Assembly: GCF_964340395.1 (NCBI RefSeq)
Contig: NC_135557.1
Coordinates: forward strand, 13,068,546-13,116,045
DNA: 47,500 nucleotides
Origin: Glandiceps talaboti
Taxonomy: Eukaryota > Hemichordata > Enteropneusta > Spengelidae
Direction of reading: 5' to 3'
Position 1 is the first letter of the stretch. Each line of letters opens with the position of its first letter. The notes below the pieces were generated by a model. The model ran no database searches and had not been told where the DNA came from. It saw only the letters and a list, made by a program, of their open reading frames with translations. This document shows, one piece after another, positions 11,566-23,981 of this stretch. The translations under genes were made by a program, and so were the position numbers.

Positions 11566-11598
11566 GGGCCGCCGCAAGCAGAAACACCCCTGATGCAA
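11566..11598 (+). repeat. Left terminal inverted repeat
   Basis: It begins GGGCCGCCGCAAGC and ends with TGATGCAA. All 33 bases match the reverse complement of 16,959-16,991. Identity ends abruptly after base 33. It is strikingly GC-rich compared with the AT-rich surroundings. Confidence 0.93.
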
Positions 11599-12189
11599 AA
11601 AAAATTCAATTTTGAGGTTTTCACATTTTGTGAAAGAGGGAATGCTGAACTTTTCAGAAATATACTTCATTTGTCAAACCGATGCTTAGAAAGGGCTTAA
11701 AATAGCCTTTGAAGTAACCTTTGACCTCGGGTAATTTGCATAACAATAGTAAACAGAATTACAGCACACACACACTATTTAGTCCTTTTCTTGTATGGAC
11801 TAGAAAATCCCCACATATTTTATAGGGGCTGCTATTAAAGTTTTTGATCTTGTTATCAGGATAAGTTTCATAGAATAGACAATAATGATTGGGATATTCT
11901 ATTATTTAGTAGGGGGTTGGGGGGTAAGGAACACTCAACAGGCTAGTTGTTTGATAATGACAATGTAGTTGTAATTTTATTGACATTCAGCAGTAGATAT
12001 AAAGTCACATCATCACATTTATGATGAAATATACACTTTAGCCTTGAACAAAGATAACTGCTTTCATGACAGCAATGTTGCACAACCAACACTCACGTCA
12101 GAAACAGAGCATCTGCTATATAATTAAAATGCACAGCAAGTACATTGTACATGTATATTTCATATGTAACAAAGTGTGCTCTCAAAACA
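11599..12189. other. Left subterminal region of the transposon, non-coding
   Basis: No frame or splice signal of interest was found. It lies beyond the 3' end of the transposase gene, between the left TIR and the satellite. Confidence 0.5.
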
Positions 12190-13015
12190 ACCTCTTACTA
12201 AGATATACCAACACACTTCATATCATTATATAGACTTTAATCTACCTTTATACACAAAAGAAATACTCACTAACAAACTTATATAAATATACTAAGAACA
12301 GATAATGTAGACACCAGACTACCTTTGTATATATAGTAATACACACTGGCCAGATTCTATTCACTATAGATATTGTAGACTTCAAGCGTATATTTATACA
12401 CAATAGAAATACTCATTAACCACAATCTATATATACTAGATACTGTAGACATAAGTCTACATTTGTACACAATAGAAATACTCACTGACATGAATCTATT
12501 GATATAGATATTGTAGACATAAGTCTACATTTGTACACAATAGAAATACTCACTGACCTGAATCTATTCATTATAGATACTGTAGACATAAGTCTACATT
12601 TGTACACAATAGAAATACTCACTGACATGAATCTATTGATATAGATATTGTAGACATAAGTCTACATTTGTACACAATAGAAATACTCACTGACCTGAAT
12701 CTATTGATATAGATATTGTAGACATAAGTCTACATTTGTACACAATAGAAATACTCACTGACCTGAATCTATTGATATAGATATTGTAGACATAAGTCTA
12801 CATTTGTACACAATAGAAATACTCACTGACCTGAATCTATTGATATAGATATTGTAGACATAAGTCTACATTTGTACACAATAGAAATACTCACTGGCCA
12901 GACTATTACTCTGCATTTCAGTCTACACTTGTACACATAGAAATACTGACCAGATTGTATTTACATATTGTAGACTTCCATCTATGTTTGTGCTACAAAT
13001 AGAAATATACACTTT
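12190..13015 (+). repeat. 68-base satellite array inside the transposon
   Basis: The core copies between about 12,440 and 12,900 are nearly identical with a period of 68 bases (one of 69). Each contains ACACAATAGAAATACTCACT and a small hairpin TGTAGAC-ATAA-GTCTACA. Copies decay outward on both sides, as expected for arrays homogenised by unequal exchange. The array sits downstream of the transposase stop codon. Confidence 0.93.
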
Positions 13016-13202
13016 TCTAAATTATTGATTTTTTTTAGGTTTCAAATCTATTTGTGTATTGAAAATACTCAGAGCTTGAAGACTTCAAATTTTCATTCAG
13101 TGTAAAACATGCCTAGTTTGCTATTATGAGCTGCAACAAAGATTAAGACATAATATGGATACAATAATTTAGATACAGACTTGTTCAGTGTGTATTTCTA
13201 TT

Positions 13203-16200
13203 TTATTCCTCCAGCTGTGTAGCTGTAATGGGGAAGAAACTACCCCTGTATGGTTCCCTTACATACCGCAATACTTTGGTCTGCAGATCATGGTATCGCT
13301 GTCTGGAGAGTCCACCAGCTGGCAACACTGGTGGTAAACTCTCATCAGTTGGTGGCCAAGTGACCCCCCTTTTTACTAAATACACACGCTCCTCAGGATC
13401 AGAGATTGATTTCTTTACATACACAGCACCAGGGTCATCTTTAGTAAATCTAAAGTGATGATATGCACTGATACCTCTGAGACACTTCATATACTTTTTA
13501 AAGAACTCATCCCATTCTCTCCACTGATAATTTGATTCATTCTGACCATCATTAGTTGTAGTTTGAGATGTATAAGGCCTAGAAGAGTTGACCTTTGAAC
13601 TCTTATTTACAACATCACATAGTTGTACCATAGTATCTACATCACTCCTCCTGTACAACTGACATATCTTACCAAAGGCAGAGTCACATATACATTTAGT
13701 ATGACCAACTTCCATAAAATGGTATTGGATATCTTCATGCATCCCTTTACTACAACGATAAATAAAATAATGTATGACACTTTTGTTCTTATTTTGACCT
13801 GAACAGTTGTCTGCATGAAATGAAGCAGATTTCTCACCAAGGCCAAAATTTGAAAGAAAATCATCAATCATACTAATAACATTATTTGGTCCATGACACT
13901 TCTTATTATCTGGCTGTATGGTCTGTGACTCATCAAATAAATAATTCATTTGAAGTTTACATGCTTCATTATGAATTCCAAAACAATTTACCTTCATTGG
14001 ATTTAGAAAATAAAGTGGTCCTACTTGACGTGACTGATGGGGTAAAAGAAAGCTCTGTGCAAAATCAAAAGTATAATGTACTTTAAATAAATCATTACTA
14101 CAAAGATTATGTTGACCTGGAACAATTGATTCTCTAAATGGTTCATACTCTGCTGTTGCTAACTTTATCAACTCGTTACAATATTCTCTTTCTGACTGAG
14201 CACTCAATATGTGTTGACTAAATTCAGTTGATGCAGTCAATTTATCGGTTTCACTAGTAGCATACTGTATACGTTGTCGAAAGCCCTCACATTTTGGACA
14301 GACATCTGTTCTTGGTTCCATACGCTTGATATGTGGCACACAACTATGCCAAATGTTACGGAAAGTTGTCTCACCAACAGCAACAAGTGGAGGCTCATTT
14401 TGATGACAACTCTCTTTGTACTTGGCATACACCTCAGCCTTTGTGTCACTGGAAGGTAGGTATATAGGTGGACAATCATCCCTCCCCCTAGGAGCTGCTG
14501 GCATGGGAAGCCCTTTTCCATCTGCATACCTTATCAGGAATTGTACAACATCTTGGATGACCTAGATCAACAAACAATACATAGTGTGTTAGTCATAAGA
14601 AGGAAGACCTCAATCAAATCTACCTCATTATAGTAGCTGCAAAGTTTTAAGTGGCTTTATGGATGAGTAATATCATGTAGGTATTTTGGATTTTAATAAA
14701 TAAAGTAACTATGGTTTTCTATTTGAAAAACAATGTGAAATAACAGTCAGTCTTTGTAACTCACCAATTGCATAAAACTAGGAAAATATCACACAATTTT
14801 TCATACTTTTATTTTTAGTGTTTTGTAATTATTGTGTTATACACATAGATTTGACCTATACTTTTTCACATTGTTGTTGTCAGGGAGAAAAATACATTTA
14901 AGTTTAATTATTAATCCAAATAAGTGCCCTACTTCACTTATCTCATGCATTGAATTGTCCTTTAAAATAAGTCATATTTTAATATTTACAACAGTGTTTA
15001 CTTCTGAAGTGAGTATATGCATGTACTTTGCAATGACAATATTTTTAATTGTGTTTGGATCTCAATGCTAATCCTTGGCAGTAGAGTATTAGCAATAATA
15101 ATATCATGAACTTTTCACCGTGTTATCACATTACATTACACAAATACGGTTTATTTCCAGAATGTAAATAACATCATTCTGTGAATGCACTCGCCAGCTT
15201 TACAATTCAAATACACAACTATCAAAATGTCAAATTTACCTCAAATGTGTATGCATTAACAGGTTTTCTACCCTTTAGACCATGTTGCCTTGGTACAACT
15301 CCATTTTCTCTGAAATGTTTCTTTAGATTCTTTAATGTAGTTTCTCCTACAAAAAAATAATACATGATTTAGAAATTCGAATCACAGGTAACATCTTTAA
15401 AATTAACAATTATTACAAATTCGAAGATTACACAATGATTTGTAAAAGTAGAAATCAATGAAAACATTCAAAGGATAATAAAGTATATAAACTTTGAGAA
15501 AATATTTCTAGTTTATGAATGATGTATACATTTTTGAGTTGTGCACAAAAAAATCAATAGACAAATAAAAAACAATCTCAGGTCAAAATATTCAATTTCT
15601 ATATTTGAAATACGCTTTATCATAAGTGTCAATACTTTTTCAAATACAAATTTAAAAATTGAACGTAAATGTAATTGAAAATTAACTCAAACAACAGACA
15701 GTCATGCTATCAACACGAATTCACAAGAAGCTGACTAGTAGTGGCAATGTTACCTTCAGTGCTTCACGATGTTATTATGATAGTGATTGAGTTTGAGGTC
15801 ACAATTGTTTACATTGCAATTGCCGGCCGTAAGTCATTATGTGACCTTCATTATTATCAAAGTAAACACACCACTCCCAAGATGTAGACTCAAATTACGT
15901 ACTCTAATACATGATGTACCATGTACACTTCTAGTTTGGAATGATAACTACAAGAAGTTGAGAAATGTTACACAAATACTTACCAACATAATGACAGTAC
16001 CGCCAGACTTTTTCACACACTCTCATGCCGTCAAACTGATACATGAATCGCTGGCACTCACGTTTCCCCCCTCTGACTGGCTCCTTGGTGTATTTGCTAT
16101 GGTCTAGCTTGGCTAGGATGAGGATATCTCGCTGATCCTTGGTGAACTCGGCCATGTTAAGACGATGATTGAAGACCACATCGACATTCAAGTTTGCAAA

Positions 16201-16632
16201 ACAACCGTCTCGGCACCCGCATCCTTTCCGAAACATCCGGATAACAGAAACACGATCGAGGTCTTCATTTGGCCCGGTGTTTATAGGCTCTGTGTCGGAA
16301 TCTCCGATAGACTGCTGGTCACTGTACAATCTGGCCAAATTACTCGCCTGAGCTTCATCGTCGTCTTCACTGTGGTCTTCGTCATCGTCGGATACAATCT
16401 CAAGTTGTTCATTTACTTCCGAAGCTGATGTGAGCAGGCTTGATTGAGAGTTGGCGATATCAGCCTCGTAATCATCGGGACAGTACACGGATGAAATTTC
16501 ATCGTCTCTATCCTGTAAAAGCTGGACTATGTCTGCATCAAGGCCGAGATCAATGGGAATGTCAGACATACCGACGTAATATACAGAAGTTGGCCGTTCT
16601 AATGACATAAAATAACTTATAAATGTCGACAC
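13203..16632 (-). CDS. Transposase-like protein of the DNC-GQNKN (DUF7869-type) family
   Basis: Exons 16632-15984, 15346-15240 and 14561-13203 join in frame to 704 residues, with GTAAGT and GGTAAAT donors and TTGTAG and ATCTAG acceptors. The start is the first Met of the open frame; Met22 is an alternative. In order: an acidic Asp/Glu-rich stretch (81-93), a Cys cluster GCGCRDGC (137-144), a conserved region through the exon 1-2 junction (VGETTLKNLKKHF), a CPKC pair (340-343), then a region resembling an RNase H-fold transposase core with D in YTFDFAQ (418), D in HADNCSGQNKNK (503) and a candidate third acid in GHTKCICD (545). The acid assignment is inferred from motif spacing. The stop codon TAA overlaps an AATAAA signal on the coding strand. 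The gene fills the transposon, so its likely role is cutting and joining at the TIRs. No inactivating lesion is visible. Confidence 0.88.
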
Positions 16633-16958
16633 TACTTTTGGGACGCGTCAATCGTCACCTACGTCGCTGTACTGAATGAACGCAAACGTAAATTTTGTTT
16701 ACATGATGATTGCGCGGGAACTGTAACAAGTTTGTTTTCTCAAAAAAACACAATTCCGTGTGTGAATGGATACATACAAAATTAAACTATATATTTAGGG
16801 TAATAAATAAAGTTATTTTATTCAAATGAGATAGGTAATTACGAAGAAATTGACACCTTTATACGCTTTAAATACAAGGCGGGCGATTTCAAGCTTTGTT
16901 ATCACAGTGGAAATTGATACGTTATCTTTAGATACAAATTACCAACAATGTTGCAATA
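16633..16958 (-). promoter_or_regulatory. Leader and presumed promoter of the transposase gene
   Basis: This is the interval between the start codon and the right TIR. It is AT-rich, with a TATA-like AAATATATAG on the minus strand near 16,785-16,800. No other signal was recognised, and the transcription start is unknown. Confidence 0.35.
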
Positions 16959-16991
16959 TTGCATCAGGGGTGTTTCTGCTTGCGGCGGCCC
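16959..16991 (-). repeat. Right terminal inverted repeat
   Basis: Its reverse complement is identical over 33 bases to 11,566-11,598. It ends GGCGGCCC, followed directly by ACAT. Confidence 0.93.
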
Positions 16992-16995
16992 ACAT
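16992..16995. repeat. Putative 4-base target-site duplication (right), ACAT
   Basis: It matches 11,562-11,565 at the left border of the transposon. Confidence 0.6.
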
Positions 16996-17419
16996 GACGA
17001 TTGGTGTTTGCAATGACATTACAATGGATGGTATAAACACAATGGGTTTCATTATATCCTATATAGTGATCGCCCTCAATGTTTTGGATGACAGCGTAAC
17101 CGAGTTCAACACTAATTTGATTATTCATATATCTTTACTTGCACAACAAAATAATTCAAAAGAAATAACACCACCTCTGTAAGTAACTGACACTTGTGGT
17201 AAAACACCTTGTCCACCATGATGTGTATATGCAATGTTGTGATCATGTCTGCTCTGATTGTGCTATTGTTAAGACAACCCAACTTTGGAATACAAACTCC
17301 ATCATATGTCATGGAGAATAATTTATACTCTAGGAAGGTTAATTATTCATTCAACGTCAACAAATACTCTGAATTGTGTTAAAATTCACTTCAGACAGTG
17401 TTCGTGTAATATCAAACGG

Positions 17420-18050
17420 GAGGATTTATATCTCAACTAAAATCCATCACTTTAAAACCCATAAATTCAAACATTGAAAATCTAACAAACTTGTATATTG
17501 TTCAAAACATCTCAAGTTTAGGTGAATTTGACAGAAAGGGATAGAGTATTCTGTCTCGACTAAGTCAAACTTAAAAAAAAGAACATCATTTTTCGATTTA
17601 TTTCAAAAGAAATTCAGTGGTCAATGCATTCAACTTTATCTTCTTATATAATGGCTTATCGTTGGTAAACTTGACCGAAAGAGGGCGGCTTTCTCTTTTT
17701 CGACTCGGTCAATAACAGGAAAAACATCTCTGTTGACAAATTTCAATACCTAAGACAAAATCAACGTTTTAATGGTGTATTGAACTCTTTGTGTGAATAA
17801 ATCTAACACATATCAATATCGTCTTAGCTTGACAGAAAGAAGTAGATTTAACCTATCTCGATTAGGTCAAAGGTCAAAGACAGCAAAACCAACATGCTGT
17901 TGACGAGTTTGAAGTACAAAGAAAATAACGTTTTATGCATTGAACTACATTTAAATTTGTAAGATCAGAATTCAGAGTAAATTTAATCGAAAGAAATGGA
18001 TTTATTCTATATCGACTAGGTTAAAGATTGTATTTATGACGTCATAACAC
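17420..18050 (+). repeat. Diverged tandem repeat of about 150 bases with internal dyad
   Basis: Four copies of a motif of the form TTGAC-GAAAG ... CTATCTCGACTAGGTCAA occur near 17,525, 17,670, 17,828 and 17,982, spaced about 146, 158 and 154 bases apart. The two halves of each motif are partly complementary (TTGAC / GTCAA), so each copy could form a hairpin. The linkers share AAATTCA and ACATTTAAA-like pieces. No coding potential is seen. Confidence 0.7.
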
Positions 18051-20261
18051 TGTAAACAAAATGAATGAAATTGTACCAATAAATATGTAGCGTTGCCTGG
18101 AAACAATTTGTCATGGTGATTTTTTATATATTACTGGTTGAAATTGTCAACACGTCGAGTCTGCTTCTTCGTATTAACACAGCATTGATATAATAAGGTA
18201 ATGGTGATAAAAAGTTGGGAATAGTATATGTTTTTTAGTTGAGTCACTATACGTCACTGGTGAAGAGGTCACTGAATTTGCATATCTACTTTTATGACGT
18301 GTCATTCAAAGGGGTTCGAAATTTGTTGTCATCACCACTTACGTTTTGCTGTGTTTTTAAGAAAGATACCGTCTTGGTGTTTTGTGTTCTGTAAGGTGTT
18401 GGGTTAAATTTGAGAGTGTATGAGTATACGTCATAACTAAACATAACCTGATTTATCAGACTCAATATGTTTCTTGTGTTTGACAGCCAAAACTTTAAGT
18501 TTGACGATATTGTTTTTAAATTGTTACTGTGGTTAATACTTACCCATGTAAGTGAAGAGGTTTCAAACCATAGTGTTATAAAGATTGGGGTCAAAGGTTA
18601 TCTGGCTATTCTGCCCCCCCCCCCCACTCCCACCCCATTTCGTTACTTGACGTACTCCCCAACTCCAAAACACTGCCCTTCTTGATCCACCCCTAATGTA
18701 ATGGCGTACTCAAGAGTGAGGTCAACGGTCAAAGGTTATCTATTTTTCATGACCATTATCATAAAATGACGCTGAGAAAAAATATTCATATGACGCTGTG
18801 GTCTACCGGTCCAATTCATATTTCTGACACGGGTTGATTCCCGAAAAATCCATATCCCCTACCCCAGCTAGCAGACAAGACTGGTCTGTTTCACTTTGTT
18901 ACTGTATAGTGACAAAAATACTCACATACAGACATCCCTTTTCCTCCATTCAGACCCTACAAGAACACATCAAAACACTTCACCCTACCCTACCTCCATC
19001 CAGAGTTCATTCACCACAAAACTATATCATGAATATATCGGCATGACACCTGTGAAACATTTCAATCCTGTCATTCTGAGAAAGCTTGAATTGAACATAG
19101 ATTAAAAGTTAACACACAATATAATAATACAGTTGTACAATACTCCAATGCACTCTACGAGGCAAGGAATGTTTATTCAAGGTCATTTGCACCATATTAC
19201 TGGAGTCCTTAGTGGGTTTCATTATTTTTACACACGGAGTTAGAGCGCCCCCAACAATTAGGTTGTGAACGGACGTCAAACGACAATACTCTTATCTACA
19301 TATGCTTACAAAGCCACACCCTCATTAGGTAGTTCCTTGGTTGTCTATTCAAATTCTTACTAAATGCGTTCAATAGACTATATTGCAAAAATCGCTTTAC
19401 ATTAAATTGTTTGTAGTTGGATCTATCAGCCAAGGAAAGAAAAAGGATTGGCTTTATTAACCCACTGTCAGCAAAATTGACTTCAGACCACAATCCCAGT
19501 ATTTCATATCAATCTCAGGATCAGCCAGTCTCACTGCCAGAGTTAGTGACTTACATCCTTCTCATTATAACATAAAGTGCGCACCGAGCGGTGCGTCTGT
19601 CAAAGTCACAGATTCTGGTTGGCACCATTTGGAAAAGAATGTGATGACGTCAGTATGTGAGTTGGCCAAAATATGCAAGTGACTTTTATGTCTACGAAAT
19701 GCAAAATCAACCACTGACAATTCGTAATTATAATTTTATCAAAGTGATGAATGACTCATAAATGAGAATTAAAGTCATAAACCGGGTCCCTTGTTTGGTC
19801 CTTAATTCCACCTTACCACTAACGACATTGTGGGTTTTTTTCTAATCCTGTCGTAGAGGGCTTCGATTTTCTATATACTTTTACTCGATTCAAGAAATGT
19901 GCGATATGGGTCACGAGAAATATACTTATAAATGGGTCACCCGTACTTATGCTCTGAAATATTGATATCTAAATGAAATATAGTTATAAAAATGAAATGT
20001 TACAGAACAGTTTAACACATACAACAAGTCTGGTGATTTGTTTATGCAATTTGCATACTGTCTTCAAGGAACATATTATGGAATGATAATTTACCCATAG
20101 CTACGTTTCTTTATGCTTAGGAATATTGGGATTTCTTTCACCAATTCAACATTACACGACCTATCGAAAACAATGTTATTAAAATATCAAATCTAGATGA
20201 GAAGGGGGCTTCAGTACATCGGGGCGAGGCATTCTGGGAACCAGATAAAGCTAGGAGTTCT
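18051..20261. other. No gene seen
   Basis: It includes a C-homopolymer tract near 18,614-18,625 and two GGTCAAAGGTTATCT pieces near 18,589 and 18,728 that may be a small direct repeat. Frames here are short and unsupported. Confidence 0.45.
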
Positions 20262-20603
20262 TCATGTAAACAACGGCGTCGGTATTGTTTTGGCAAAGGT
20301 AAACGGCGTCCTTTTTATAAACATGTAGCTTCGAAGTTTTGTTCCAATTGCGAATGTGTCAATTACTGTGCGTGCCATAGGATGTTTCGGGAATTGATCT
20401 AGTCTTTTCTGCTTTGGTCTCAATGGACAAAGCAGGTATATCCCGATTAAATTGCACATGAATAGGTCAGAATAGTCCTTGCTGGCTCCATAACCATCGG
20501 TTCGCACAACATGTTGAGTGAAGTAATTGTCAGAATTGACCGAACCAAGAGACCGATGATATTTCAGCACCCCTTTATTAGAAAAATTAAATAAATTCAT
20601 CAA
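20262..20603 (-). other. Open frame of 113 codons, unrecognised
   Basis: An open minus-strand frame without recognised domains. It is basic and contains Pro- and Arg-rich pieces such as CPLRPKQKRLDQFPKHP. No splice partner or similar copy was found in the window. It could be a chance frame, a fragment of an exon, or a remnant of a mobile element, and I would not call it a gene without transcript evidence. Confidence 0.2.
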
Positions 20604-22739
20604 TTTATTCCTTTTTTAAAAGAAGAAATAAATAGAAGCAAAATACATGAATACAGGTCACAAAATAGTAGAGTAACAAAAACGTTGAGAGCAGTTGGAT
20701 GTGACTGAGAGTGAGAACAGAGTCAGGGGTTCGGTGGGCTGTATACTAGCGTGTTCTCCGGAGCGTGTCTGAGTCTAGTCACACGCGTCGTTTGAAACTG
20801 GGTGCGCTGGTGGTAGACCTCGTCCACCTACCCTTGAACGGAGTGCTCACCGTCAATAAATTATTTGGCCGTTCTAGAACTGTTCTGATTTTTTCTGGTA
20901 ATTTTGATTTCACAAAATCCTTTAAAGATTGTCAACCGATCAGACATTCAATTACATAGACGTTCTCATGAAGTATATGAATGGCGGTTCAAACACAGTT
21001 TTATAGCGTACGTACACACACACATCTTGTAGTCAGGTCGTCAGTAAGTCGATATAACCCCACTAAATAGTACTACTGTTACGGTGTTATGATCTCAATG
21101 GGACAATTACTTTCGACCCAGTTTTTTCCTTCATAACTTATTAACAGTGCTAAACGCCAGAACTCTCAAAAACTAGATGGTCACACTACCAACATTGTCG
21201 GGACCTAGGTCATTGTCCTCGTTCCAACATAGTATACCGATATCTCGCCACAATTTTCGCACTTCACCCCTATAATACCCACTCCTCTCCTAGCATCTCA
21301 ATAAACACATAATTTACTGCATGGTTGTCAGCAGGGATTTGACTAATACATTCTAATGTCAGGGTACAACAATTGCAGTCGTAGGATTGGCACCTATGGT
21401 AGTGATGAGATCATCGCAAAATCATAAATAATGCAAAATTTGATACTGCAGTGAGTCATTTTAAAGTACAATGTTACCCTCCACTAGATTAGTATTTTTC
21501 TAAAACATGGCCCTCCCCTGTGAAACATTTGTTGATTATGACCCCACCCCCTGATCCACCCTTGTAAGTACTGAAAACTCCCCTTTAAAGGTAAAACTAG
21601 TTAATTAATTAATTGAACAGAAATTATCCCCTCTGTGACCACTTGACATAAAGTCGTTTCGTATCTCCATACTCGTTTCAACTTTGAATCAGATCGCGGC
21701 ATTGCTTCATTAAAATAAAGTCCCCTCTGGTTATTTTGAATCGGACTGTTTGTTTTGCACGAAATGTTATGAAAGCCTTCCTTTAACCCAGTAATGGCCA
21801 TTGAGTTTGAGTACTCACACGGAACATCGGCCAGTGACGCACATTTTCACCACACAATTCTTGTCAAAGACAGACACTGCAATAAGCTTTGTAGAAGGCG
21901 AACTCTATCGTTACTGAACATGTCCGTTTTTTACAAAGACATGTCACACAGTCAGGCTCATATGACATAAATAAACACAGACACATACGAGTGTCTAGTT
22001 GATAGTGGTTGGGGAGCATGATCAGATGAATGAATATGAGCTTTAGAGAATACCCTTATTGCTATTCATCATTTGTACCTACGTCTATGTTGATACGAGT
22101 GACTGAATTGGTCGTTCGCATATGGACTCGTCGTTAAACAGTCGTAGCAATGAAGTGTAGACAATGCTGTGCACAAACATACTACATTTTAAAACCTAGA
22201 TAGTTCCGTTATTAGAAAATCTTGCCGGCATACCAACTAATCCCTTCACTAACTATCTCTCTGTATTTACCTAAACGATAATACCCATTGCTCATAACCC
22301 ACCCCCACCCCATACCCACCCCGCCCCATAAGTAGTTTAGCTCTTGAACTGAACGTTCGTTTGTGATTGGTTGGCATTCGCTTTGTCAGCCTGCTCAGCT
22401 GTTCTATTTATAGCGTGGCTCTCCCTCGACTTCGTCAAAGGTGGCTTACATCATGCAGCAGTCCACATATAGTAGGAGTACATGAATACACTGTGTGATA
22501 ATGTGTATCTTGTTGTATAAATACAAAGCATAACACCACCACTCATTCAATCAGCATAAAATTCACTCATTCTGTTAGCCCTTGACGTTGCTACTCGATT
22601 TCCTTTTGTTTAAATTGTGCCGAATATCGACAATAATGAGAGCTAGCTTGACATGTTTTTACATTTTTTTTCAGTTAATTCTTTGTTGTACTAATCTCCA
22701 TACATTGTGCTCATATTCAAAAATGTGTTTAATTTACAT
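20604..22739. other. No gene seen; possible promoter-like stretch near 22.3-22.45 kb
   Basis: No exon was recognised. Near 22,315-22,420 a C-rich run, an inverted CCAAT (TGATTGGTTGG) and a TATA-like CTATTTATAG occur in order, but no gene follows that I can support. Confidence 0.3.
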
Positions 22740-23319
22740 CAAGAACTTCGGTTTCTACTAAATTGGCGCAGTTTGTAACGTAGGCCCAACTTTCGACAAC
22801 AGGTAGTGTACGCATATTAGATGAATGTATGACACTCTTTGTTTGCACCAAACCGAAGAGGACACTCTCTGATAGGGGTAGCTGAGTACGGACAAGCAAA
22901 CACCGAGACTAGAGCTGTTGAAATATTTCGGCATCCCCAAAAATATTCCATTTTGCCATAACACATTGAATTACATGGTTGGGACTGTAGCACTTGATAG
23001 AGATGATTAAATAGTTTCTAAATTGAGGTAGATAAAAGTAATGATATTTCAATGTGGTGAAATCATAAGTATTATGTCACCACAAAGAGAAATACAATTA
23101 GGCTCGCTTACTTATAGAGGGCACAATGCATGACCTACAGGCGTAGAGTTAAAAAGAGCCATTTCAAACCTACAACAGATAGTGAACACAACACACACAC
23201 ATACAAACTCACACACTCACACACACACACAGTGATCAGTGCATGTGATCGTTTGGATTTATGTCAGCGCATGTGAGCCCAAATTTCTGTGGAGGGAATG
23301 TGTTTATCCTGAAACGATT

Positions 23320-23382
23320 ACGATGTTTGGATTATTTTTCGTGGCCGTCTTCAATGACGTTTGAACATTTTCAAGCTTAGAC
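23320..23382 (+). other. Candidate conserved short exon (block P copy 1)
   Basis: A short frame MFGLFFVAVFNDV-stop is followed by a donor-like GAG|GTAAGT at about 23,382. The paralogous place in copy 2 (about 40,367-40,448) has MFGLFVVAVLKYV... and a donor-like AAG|GTAGGT. Start context, hydrophobic peptide and donor are kept in both, although the frames soon stop. It could be a decayed signal-peptide exon or chance. Confidence 0.3.
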
Positions 23383-23981
23383 GAGGTAAGTGTCTCTCGC
23401 ATTAAATTTAAATTGTTTAATACATTCCTCGTGTAAACTGTACATTTTGCACCACGTGCTGTTGTTTTGTAAATGATTATCGTCGTCACTGGCATCCCCG
23501 TGCAAAAACATAAAAACCAAAAAACCAAAAAACCAAAAAAAAAAAACCAAAAAAAAAACCGTGCGTGTCTGCATATATGAACAGAGTGTCAATATATAGG
23601 AACCGAGGTCAAAATGATCAAATTAAAACGTGGAATAACAAAATGTGCCTTCTGGCTTTTTAGATGACTAGCAAAAATGTTATAATCATGTGCGATTGTT
23701 TACAATAAATAACACCGGCAACTGAAACACAATAAACCGTATAAAATCTCATGTAGCTAGCAATCGACTATTCTAGCCTGGTTACCGCCTGTCCAGATAT
23801 GAGCTTGCATCAGAAGTTTGTGGTACATTTATAGGAATGTTAATGTTCAACATTACATGGTAGAGTCTGGCCTTAAAATCTACACAATAATGTATCCAAA
23901 CATCGTATCATTATAATATCCATTGAATAATTTCGATATACAAACTACCCATAGATAAACATCACTGCCATTGTCATCGAA

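Larger units (their letters stand above)
11566..16991 (-). mobile_element. Complete DNA transposon with perfect 33-base TIRs and intact transposase
   Basis: The two ends are perfect inverted repeats of 33 bases, bounded by ACAT on both sides, giving an element of 5,426 bases. Inside, from left to right, are about 600 bases of AT-rich subterminal sequence, a 68-base satellite array (about 12.2-13.0 kb), a minus-strand three-exon gene of 704 codons with no stop or frameshift, and about 330 bases of leader before the right end. The perfect ends and intact gene point to recent activity. The encoded protein belongs to the DNC-GQNKN family of invertebrate transposon-like proteins (I associate it with DUF7869-type annotations). 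I cannot place it in one of the standard named superfamilies from ends, target duplication and protein together. Confidence 0.88.

Noticed and set aside
12370-12900. CRISPR-like array
   Set aside because: The regular 68-base units are repeated whole, with no unique spacers, and lie in a eukaryotic transposon; this is a satellite.
16165-16428. Plus-strand frames over the transposase first exon
   Set aside because: They are antisense shadows; the minus-strand frame splices into a 704-residue protein with family motifs.
11558-16999. 8-base target duplication of hAT or KDZ type
   Set aside because: The eight bases on the left (GCATACAT) and right (ACATGACG) do not match; only ACAT agrees next to the ends.
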